Assembly: GCA_017963875.1 (NCBI GenBank)
Contig: JAGCTA010000537.1
Location: forward strand, 1-11,428
Direction: 5' to 3'
DNA from: Victivallales bacterium
Lineage (GTDB): Bacteria > Verrucomicrobiota > Lentisphaeria > Oligosphaerales > Oligosphaeraceae
DNA: 11,428 nucleotides
The notes under the pieces are model-generated. The model was given only the letters and a program-made list of their open reading frames with translations. It searched no databases and was not told the DNA's origin. This document shows positions 1 to 5,497 of this stretch, piece by piece. Made by a program: the position numbers and the translations under genes. Each line of letters begins with the position of its first letter. Position 1 is the stretch's first letter.

Positions 1-1572
1 GGCGTTATTATCGGTCAATTTCCTCTTCAAGGTGTATGTATCGTTCTCGTTGACGCCAATGCCTGCATCGTTGAACTGCCTCCTCTGAGAGTAGTCGTCG
101 ATTTCGTTCAGCCTGTTTATATCGTTGTCTTGCTGTGCTTTGGCAACATCAGCGTCAAAGTCCCCGACCAGGCGGGTCAGATACTGGTCAGGATTCAATT
201 CGCGACCGACACTCTTGATCTTTTTCGCCTGATTGTCAAGAAGCGTGTCAAGGAGATTGACGACCGCGTTCTGCATTGACGGGTCAAGGCTCGCCAACGC
301 TGCTGGAATGGCGTTCTTGTTCGCAGCGCGCTCCGTCATCAGGGCGGCTATCGTGTCGTGGTGCTTGACGAATACGTTCCGAAGGCGCTGACCGTCAAGA
401 TAGCCAGACTTGCCAATGTCCTTGTCGTAGTCGGAGATGTCCTCTGCGAGAATCAAGTCCGCAGCGAAGTTGTGAATCTCCTGCTGCATCGCGGTGGGAC
501 GCCCTTCGCCTTCCATTGCCTGCGGGGCTGCCTTTGGAAGGTGGATTCTGGCCTCGATGTCGCCAGCCGCTTCTAGTTTGTTGTAGAGTGAAAGCATGTC
601 CTCGCCGACGAAGTGATGCTGCGAGACTATTTTATCGTAATGCGCGTCAAGTGCTGGACCGCTCGTGATGTTCTCCTTGATTGCCTGAATCGCCAGTTGT
701 TTGGCTAGATCGCGGTCCAGATAGGCAAGGCGTTCATCCGACATTCCGTAGCGGATGGAAAGGATGCTGCGGCTCAGTTCCATCTGGCGGTTCTTGATGC
801 TCACACGGCGCGGCACGCCAGCAATGTCTGCTCCATTGACCGTCTTTTCGAGTTCAAGTCTCTTGTCATAGCGCGTAAGCATCTTCTCGACCATGTTGCC
901 GCCGAAAATCTCCGTGTCGCGAACAATGTCCTTCTCAAGCGCGTAGAGTGCGTCCTCTATTGAAGGGAGAACCACGATGGCGTCCTTTCCTTTGCCCTCG
1001 CCATCTTTGATGCGTACTTTTGCGGTCTGGCCGCCGACGAGACCGATGTCAACCTGCACGCCGCCCATGGTTGTGCGAATGAATTGTCCACTCGGAAAGT
1101 CTGGGTCACCTTTTTTTTCAACAAGACTGCAGTTGGAGGATTTGAGGAATTGTTTCCCCGCCTGTGTAAATGGTCTGATATCAGGTGCAGTCATGACATA
1201 TTGTTTATTGAAGTTGAACACCTGGGCACCTGCGCCTTTTTCCTGCACATCTTTCTGGCACACTGAAGACAGGTAACTCAGTGCGCAATGCACATTGTCC
1301 ACGCCTTCCTTGAGCGCTGCCTTTGTAGCGCGCTGATTCTTGGCGCTGATGCTGTGGCAGATATTGTAGATGCCGAGCGTGATAATGCCAAGGAATAATT
1401 TCTTGACCGTGCTTGCATGGAGATGGCCGCTTTTGACCTCGGAGAGCCGTGCGGAGAGAACTCCGTTTTCGCCTTTCGTGAGTTTTTCCACATTTTTGTT
1501 TGGGAAGCCAGACATCCCCGTGAAGAGGTTTTTCTCGAATTTCCCCCAGTCGCCGATTGTCGTGCCGCTCAT
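1..1572 (-). CDS. Large hypothetical protein, N-terminal 524 codons, possible type III secretion substrate (partial)
   Basis: An uninterrupted reading frame runs from an ATG at 1572 down to position 1 and leaves the window, so only the first 524 residues are visible and the C-terminus is missing. The start is supported by AAGGA eight bases upstream. There is no signal peptide. The N-terminus starts MSGTTIGDWGKF and is rich in small, polar and charged residues, as in many type III substrates, but this is a weak criterion. One hydrophobic stretch (about residues 58-73, LFLGIITLGIYNI) could insert into a membrane. Residues about 190-500 look mostly alpha-helical and charged, with an Ala/Gln/Asp-rich part near 460-500. 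I recognise no catalytic motif. The frame stays intact across an eight-base T run at 1111-1118, which argues for a functional gene. A link to secretion is inferred only from the chaperone-client cassette 7.5 kb away and from similar overall character. The coding status is secure; the function is unknown. Confidence 0.85.
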   Translation of the reverse strand, partial: MSGTTIGDWGKFEKNLFTGMSGFPNKNVEKLTKGENGVLSARLSEVKSGHLHASTVKKLFLGIITLGIYNICHSISAKNQRATKAALKEGVDNVHCALSYLSSVCQKDVQEKGAGAQVFNFNKQYVMTAPDIRPFTQAGKQFLKSSNCSLVEKKGDPDFPSGQFIRTTMGGVQVDIGLVGGQTAKVRIKDGEGKGKDAIVVLPSIEDALYALEKDIVRDTEIFGGNMVEKMLTRYDKRLELEKTVNGADIAGVPRRVSIKNRQMELSRSILSIRYGMSDERLAYLDRDLAKQLAIQAIKENITSGPALDAHYDKIVSQHHFVGEDMLSLYNKLEAAGDIEARIHLPKAAPQAMEGEGRPTAMQQEIHNFAADLILAEDISDYDKDIGKSGYLDGQRLRNVFVKHHDTIAALMTERAANKNAIPAALASLDPSMQNAVVNLLDTLLDNQAKKIKSVGRELNPDQYLTRLVGDFDADVAKAQQDNDINRLNEIDDYSQRRQFNDAGIGVNENDTYTLKRKLTDNNA

Positions 1573-1672
1573 TTTTTTATTCCTTAATTAATTTTTGTTA
1601 TTGATGTCAGACTCTGTGAAGAACCCTTGCATAGGCAGGGAAATGATATTCTTTCGAAGAACAATTTGTCTT

Positions 1673-1701
1673 ATTATACACCTTTTTTTGCAGTTTGATA
1701 T
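1673..1701 (-). promoter_or_regulatory. Possible promoter for the leftmost minus-strand gene
   Basis: Read on the minus strand, a perfect TATAAT lies at 1678-1673. An A7 tract lies in the spacer, and the -35 position (1701-1696, ATATCA) is poor. The -35 area falls inside the first copy of the 32-bp direct repeat, so the repeat could influence transcription. A start near 1666 would give a leader of about 95 bases. Identified by eye only. Confidence 0.3.
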
Positions 1702-1800
1702 TTCATCGCTTGTTTTTTGTCGTATGGGAACTCCCAGGCCCGCAACTTGCGTTGCGGAAACATGACGGAGTTTGATATTTCATCGCTTGTTTTTTGTCGT
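1692..1800. repeat. Perfect 32-bp direct repeat pair flanking a 45-bp hairpin-bearing insert
   Basis: Positions 1692-1723 and 1769-1800 are identical over 32 bases; the copies begin AGTTTGATATTTCATCGC and end in TTTTTTGTCGT. The bases on either side of the copies differ. The 45 bases between them contain two perfect inverted repeats. Only two units are present, they are AT-rich, and no cas gene is in view, so a CRISPR array is unlikely. The arrangement could be a small insertion with a long duplication, a REP/MITE-like element, or tandem operator sites upstream of the minus-strand gene ending at 1572. Confidence 0.85.
1725..1757. other. Two adjacent perfect hairpins inside the direct repeat pair
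   Basis: Hairpin one pairs TGGGA (1725-1729) with TCCCA (1732-1736) around a 2-base loop. Hairpin two pairs CCGCAAC (1740-1746) with GTTGCGG (1751-1757) around the loop TTGC. The second is GC-rich in an AT-rich setting. No T run follows on either strand, so a classical intrinsic terminator is not supported. A dispersed palindromic element or an imported cassette is more likely. Confidence 0.6.
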
Positions 1801-1827
1801 TAGGGAGAGTAATTACGCTTTTATGTG

Positions 1828-1998
1828 TCAGTTATACTGAATACACAGAATGATCCGAAAAGTTACAAATCTTGTGTCATTGATGATCGCGGCTTGTCTC
1901 ACGGTATCGGGATAATAAGTTTCTAATGCTCCTAATTTTTCGGGAATCCAGTTTGCAATCTGTGCAAGGACAGTCATAGTATGTTTCTGCTTTTTCAT
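1828..1998 (-). pseudogene. Small ORF (56 aa), possible N-terminal relic of an IS4-type (DUF4372-like) transposase
   Basis: A 57-codon frame starts at ATG 1998 with a good Shine-Dalgarno (GGAG, five bases upstream) and ends with TGA at 1830-1828. Its start, MKKQKHTMTVLAQIANWIPEKL, is reminiscent of the N-terminal DUF4372 segment found in IS4-family transposases (hydrophobic VLAQI, then IP..L). The expected continuation is absent: after about residue 22 the sequence goes its own way and ends in a hydrophobic tail (FRIILCIQYN). It may be the 5' end of a deleted transposase gene, or a genuine small gene. It lies close to the 32-bp repeat pair (1692-1800), which fits a mobile-element scar. The family assignment is by memory of motif shape and is tentative. 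Confidence 0.35.
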
Positions 1999-2099
1999 AG
2001 CATCTCCAGTGGTTGCTCGCTTGGCTTCCGCTCAGATGTCATGAAACCGCAGTTTTTCAAGTCTGTCGTTCAGTTATGGGATGGCTAGTGGAATCAGGT

Positions 2100-2125
2100 T
2101 ATAATTGACAGCATTACCAACAGGA
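2100..2125 (+). promoter_or_regulatory. Possible -10 box and the ribosome binding site that decides the start of the glycosidase-like gene
   Basis: A perfect TATAAT lies at 2100-2105, without a convincing -35 at normal spacing. AGGA at 2122-2125 is only two bases from the ATG at 2128 but eight bases from the ATG at 2134, so translation should start at 2134. The implied leader is short, about 20 bases. Confidence 0.35.
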
Positions 2126-2133
2126 ATATGCGT

Positions 2134-4218
2134 ATGTTTAAGTTGAAGAACAATTTCATCGAAGCGGTATTTGACAATGAGGCGCGTCTGGTTTCGCTGA
2201 AACGCAAGGGAGGCGAGAACATACTGACACGGACGGCGGACGAGGGCTTTCGCGCGGTGATGGCGTTTGTGAAGAAGGAGCGCTTGGAGAACCTGGCGGT
2301 CGGGAGCCGCCAGCAGTGGCGTGTCAATTCCACGAGTAAAAAACTTGAGTATGTCACTGATAGTTTGGTCTATTCAGACGGCCTGCGGGATGACAATGTC
2401 GCACCGTGCAAGGTTGTTCTTCGCGTCGAACTGGAGGGGGAGGCGCTTGTCTTCACATCGGAAGTGGAGAACGGGACGGAAGCGCATTTCATTGATTTCG
2501 AGTTCCCCCGCGTCGGTGAACTGAAGGATCTTGGGGATGGAATCCCCACGCTGTTCACGCCTATCGAATCCGGACGCGCCATCGTCAATCCAGGTGCGCG
2601 CGTATCCAATTCCGATTCAAGGGAACAGAAGGCGAATACGCTGGAATTCATCTATCCTGGTCTTATTGCAATGCAATGGATTGCATTGTGCGGCAAAAGG
2701 AACTGCCTGTTTCTGGAAGGAAATGACGAGACATTTTCGGCAACCGCGTACCGCATCGTCGGTCGCCTCGGTGGAAACGGCGCGATGACGCTTGTTGTGG
2801 ACCGCTTTGCGTCCGTCAACCCGCATACCAGCGTTTCGCATTCCCCCGTCAAAGTGAAATTCTATGAAGGCGACTGGCGGAGAGGCGCTGCGGAGTATGC
2901 GGAGTGGCTGCGCCCGTATCGTCCGCAACATACGATCCCGCAATGGGTCATGGATATGCAGGGATACTATCTGGTCATCAACAAGCAGCAGTCTGGATAT
3001 GAATTGTGGCCCTACAAGGCGTTGCCTGAACTATTCCGCTATGCGCAGGAGTGCGGTTGCGACACCCTTGGCCTTTTTGGATGGTTCGAGGGCGGCCATG
3101 ACAACCGCTACCCCGACCAGGAGGTCTCTCGGACGCTCGGCGGCTCGGCAGCCTTGAAAAAGAACATTCGAGAAGTGCAGAAGGCGGGGGGACATGTGAC
3201 GTTGTATTTTCAGGGACACCTCATCGACCTGAACTCGGATTACTACAAGCATGACGACAGCAAGAGCACACTGCGCACCATCTGGGGACAGGAGTATGTT
3301 GAGTTCTACGACAAGCCGCATCAAAGCGGATATCTGGCAGATTTCTCCCACAAGTGCTTTGCCCTTGCATGCCCCTCCTACCAGAAATGGCGCGATTTCA
3401 TGGTCGAGCGCGAAGACTGGCTTGCTTCTTTCGGCGCAGACGGTACCCTCTATGACCAAATCGGCGGAATTCCCCCATACGTATGCTTCGCCAAGAACCA
3501 CAAACACGATGGCGACAGTCCCGCCCGCGCCATGAGCGGCGGACGGCGTAAACTGCTCGACGCGCTCCAGGCTCACTCGAAGGAAATATCCCCCGATTTC
3601 GTCTTTGCCACCGAGCATCTCACGGATATCTATTCCTGCTATCTGGACTTCCTCCACGGCATCGATGTCAACCCATTGGAGCAGGGGATGGAGGCCCGCA
3701 GCAAGGAACATCCTGAACTGGGCGGCGAATACTCTGTCCCGCAGATTTTCCGTGCATCCTTCCCCGAGGTGAAAGTTACCATCCGCAACCCGCGCCCTTA
3801 TATGTCACGCCGATATGTAAATTTCGCGTTCGCGCACTCTTTCCTGCTGGAGCAGGAACTGCGCTATCGGGCCGATGTCGATGACACGCGTGCGGAGACC
3901 TTTGCCGCCGAACATGCGTACGCCAAGCAAATCGCGGCCTTTAGAAAGGAGCATTGGGAGATTCTTGGCTACGGAACGTATGTCGATGATAAATTCGCGA
4001 CGTCAAGTTGCCCGTCGCTATTTACAGTCTCCTTCGAGAACGGCCCGCTTCGCGCCGTCACGCTTTGGAATGATTCCGAGGCCCCCGCAGACCTGTCATG
4101 CCTTCATTTCGCATCTGGCATGTCGGTGAAAGAGTACTTGACTCCCGACGGCAAGTCAGCCAGGCGTCTGCCTGCTCAGCTGGCCGCCAACTCCGTGGCG
4201 CTCGTGTTGCTGAAATGA
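2134..4218 (+). CDS. Putative glycoside hydrolase-like protein, TIM-barrel type (DUF6259-like)
   Basis: This 694-aa protein probably acts on glycosides in the cytoplasm, since no signal peptide is present. The N-terminal ~250 residues are beta-rich, like the beta-sandwich that precedes the barrel in retaining alpha-glycosidase clans. A central region (about 265-560) looks like a TIM barrel. It begins with a W/Y-rich GAAEYAEWLRPY segment. Then come LGLFGWFEGGHDNRYPDQ (W317, H322, D323 region) and GADGTLYDQIGG (D436, nucleophile candidate). The next is FATEHLTDIYS (E494, acid/base candidate). The last ~70 residues form a beta-type cap. By memory it resembles the DUF6259 group of PVC bacteria; the substrate is unknown. 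The start at 2134 is preferred to the ATG at 2128 because AGGA is eight bases upstream. The gene stands alone on the plus strand, facing the minus-strand Fic gene across a set of stem-loops. A real enzyme is very likely; the specific reaction and catalytic residues are inferred. Confidence 0.8.
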   Translation: MFKLKNNFIEAVFDNEARLVSLKRKGGENILTRTADEGFRAVMAFVKKERLENLAVGSRQQWRVNSTSKKLEYVTDSLVYSDGLRDDNVAPCKVVLRVELEGEALVFTSEVENGTEAHFIDFEFPRVGELKDLGDGIPTLFTPIESGRAIVNPGARVSNSDSREQKANTLEFIYPGLIAMQWIALCGKRNCLFLEGNDETFSATAYRIVGRLGGNGAMTLVVDRFASVNPHTSVSHSPVKVKFYEGDWRRGAAEYAEWLRPYRPQHTIPQWVMDMQGYYLVINKQQSGYELWPYKALPELFRYAQECGCDTLGLFGWFEGGHDNRYPDQEVSRTLGGSAALKKNIREVQKAGGHVTLYFQGHLIDLNSDYYKHDDSKSTLRTIWGQEYVEFYDKPHQSGYLADFSHKCFALACPSYQKWRDFMVEREDWLASFGADGTLYDQIGGIPPYVCFAKNHKHDGDSPARAMSGGRRKLLDALQAHSKEISPDFVFATEHLTDIYSCYLDFLHGIDVNPLEQGMEARSKEHPELGGEYSVPQIFRASFPEVKVTIRNPRPYMSRRYVNFAFAHSFLLEQELRYRADVDDTRAETFAAEHAYAKQIAAFRKEHWEILGYGTYVDDKFATSSCPSLFTVSFENGPLRAVTLWNDSEAPADLSCLHFASGMSVKEYLTPDGKSARRLPAQLAANSVALVLLK

Positions 4219-4308
4219 TATCTTTAGGTTGAAAGCCCTGAACGCAACAGGCACCATGCTTCAGGAAGAGTGAGAACCGCAGTGCTTTCTAGTTCGAGTA
4301 ACCTTCTG

Positions 4309-4408
4309 CAAAGTGTCCGAATTTTTAAGAAATCGGATACTTTGACTGTGTGAATTTTAAAGAATTCGCATAGTTTAGTTTGAAGAGACGTTGTTGGCGT
4401 GTCTTCAA
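4309..4408. terminator. Cluster of three stem-loops between convergent genes, possible bidirectional terminator
   Basis: Stem 1 pairs 4309-4320 (CAAAGTGTCCGA) with 4333-4344 (TCGGATACTTTG): 12 pairs including one G·T. Stem 2 pairs 4346-4356 (CTGTGTGAATT) with 4363-4373 (AATTCGCATAG): 11 pairs including two G·T, loop TTAAAG. Stem 3 pairs 4380-4390 (TTGAAGAGACG) with 4398-4408 (CGTGTCTTCAA): 11 positions with one mismatch, loop TTGTTGG. Stems 1 and 2 also resemble each other in sequence, as an imperfect tandem repeat of about 35 bases. The cluster lies 90 bases after the plus-strand stop (4218) and begins 11 bases past the Fic stop, so shared termination is the simplest reading. No strong T tract follows any stem, so an RNA or mobile-element end remains possible. 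The rest of 4219-4419 shows only a weak CCTGAA/TTCAGG inverted repeat (4237-4265). Confidence 0.5.
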
Positions 4409-4419
4409 TTGTCTTGTAT

Positions 4420-5322
4420 TCATTGCTGTTTAACGTCAGATGGCTCCAAGGCGGTATCGTCGCTCTCGTAGTAGTAGGAGTAGTCGATGCCCTTCATGAA
4501 CATTTCTCGGTCATTAATGCGGTCAGTCAAGGCATTGCACAGCAATTCGCGGATTTTCGTGTGGTCGGACGGGCTTTCAGTCATCGCCTCCAGGTATTTC
4601 CTCTTGTTGACTTTGCTCCAGTCGATGCACTGTTTGAGGTTCTTCTTGAGCATCAGGTCCAGCCAGATGCGGGTGCTTCGGCCATTCCCCTCGCGGAACG
4701 GATGCGCCACGTTCATCTCCACGTATTTGCTGATGATGTCCTCGAAGGTTGCTTCTGGCATCTTTTCAATCTGAGCCAGGGAGTTGGGCAGGAACATGGC
4801 AGGCGCAAAGGTGAAATTTCCCTTTGAGATGTTCACTGTGCGGATTTGTCCTGCAAAGTCGTAAAGCCCTCCAAAGAGATAGGCGTGGATCTGCTGGAGG
4901 CATTGAACCGTCCCAGGGTCCATGCTGGTCAGCAGCCCGCTCTCGAAGAGCGCGTAGGCCTTGTTTCGGCTCTTGCCGTCGATAGAGTCCTCGCTGTAAG
5001 TAAACCACTTGATGAACGGCACAGCGTTCCGACCTGGAATCGCCTCCAGCAAGGAAAGCATCTCCTTCTGTGGCAGGCAGTCCGTCATGCGCCGCTTGCC
5101 GTCCGCCGCGACCAGCTTGAACTCCTTACATTTTGTAAGGGTTTCGTTCTCCGCCTTCTTCAGTCGGTTCTTCAAGACATACCAATAGTTGGGCGCATTC
5201 GCACTTCCGCTGACTGCGCCAACGACATCCACCACGGCAAACCACCACTGGCTGTCGTCTTCGGCCCAGACCGCTCGGATTTCTCGGTCGTTGTAGAAGC
5301 GAAAAGAAAGTTTCTGGGTCAT
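4420..5322 (-). CDS. Fic family protein adenylyltransferase with N-terminal BRO-N domain
   Basis: The protein (300 aa) is predicted to transfer AMP from ATP to a hydroxyl side chain of a target protein. The Fic signature [12 protein letters not shown] is complete at residues 207-218, with the catalytic His at 207. The usual substrate-binding flap precedes it ([13 protein letters not shown], 158-170), in a typical helical core ([12 protein letters not shown], 145-156). Residues about 7-105 match the BRO-N pattern of phage antirepressors ([27 protein letters not shown] spacing, [13 protein letters not shown]). Near the C-terminus, S282-YYY-E286-S287 resembles the (S/T)xxxE(G/N) inhibitory motif of class III, self-inhibited Fic proteins, with Ser in place of Gly/Asn at the last position. 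The start at 5322 is chosen because AGAAGGG lies eight bases upstream. A longer in-frame start at 5424 would add 34 residues outside the BRO-N fold. No separate Fic antitoxin gene is evident, consistent with built-in inhibition. It lies 175 bp downstream of the 976-aa gene on the same strand and may be co-transcribed with it. Confidence 0.92.
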   Translation of the reverse strand: MTQKLSFRFYNDREIRAVWAEDDSQWWFAVVDVVGAVSGSANAPNYWYVLKNRLKKAENETLTKCKEFKLVAADGKRRMTDCLPQKEMLSLLEAIPGRNAVPFIKWFTYSEDSIDGKSRNKAYALFESGLLTSMDPGTVQCLQQIHAYLFGGLYDFAGQIRTVNISKGNFTFAPAMFLPNSLAQIEKMPEATFEDIISKYVEMNVAHPFREGNGRSTRIWLDLMLKKNLKQCIDWSKVNKRKYLEAMTESPSDHTKIRELLCNALTDRINDREMFMKGIDYSYYYESDDTALEPSDVKQQ

Positions 5323-5336
5323 GCAAACATCCCTTC

Positions 5337-5405
5337 TCACATTGCAGTCCCATTGGACATCAATGCCATGCCTATAAACGCCAGGATGATGCCAAGCAAA
5401 ATCAA
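5337..5405 (-). CDS. Candidate 22-aa hydrophobic peptide just upstream of Fic
   Basis: A short frame ends with TGA at 5339-5337, 14 bases before the Fic ATG. From a TTG at 5405 it would read [19 protein letters not shown] and on to the stop, a single membrane-spanning helix with a small-residue face. AGAGG lies about nine bases upstream of that TTG. Upstream, the same frame stays open to 5453, adding a Cys/His/Lys-containing segment. It is in a different frame from the rejected N-terminal extension of Fic, so both cannot be used. It might be a leader or a translational coupling ORF, a small membrane protein, or chance. Evidence is limited to hydrophobicity, the Shine-Dalgarno and position. 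Confidence 0.25.
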   Translation of the reverse strand: MILLGIILAFIGMALMSNGTAM

Positions 5406-5497
5406 ACCAAGGGACCTCTTGCATTTGTCAAAATGGCATACGGCAAAAATCAGATGTCCATGTCAGGTCATCTTGTTCAACTTAAAATAGTATTTCT

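Noticed and set aside
977..1591. Several short plus-strand open frames within the leftmost region
   Set aside because: They are antisense to the continuous 524-codon minus-strand frame, which has a good start and ribosome site.
1692..1800. CRISPR array
   Set aside because: There are only two AT-rich units, the single spacer is itself palindromic and longer than usual, and there is no leader or cas gene in view.
2128..2133. Earlier ATG for the glycosidase-like protein
   Set aside because: It is only two bases from AGGA, too close for initiation; the ATG at 2134 is at optimal spacing.
3031..3711. 226-codon minus-strand open frame opposite the glycosidase-like gene
   Set aside because: It lies wholly inside the sense gene, which carries clear barrel motifs in this very stretch; the antisense frame is a by-product of codon bias.
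5323..5424. Longer start for the Fic protein at 5424
   Set aside because: The extra 34 residues fall before the BRO-N domain and resemble no domain; the ATG at 5322 has a much better ribosome site (AGAAGGG, eight bases).
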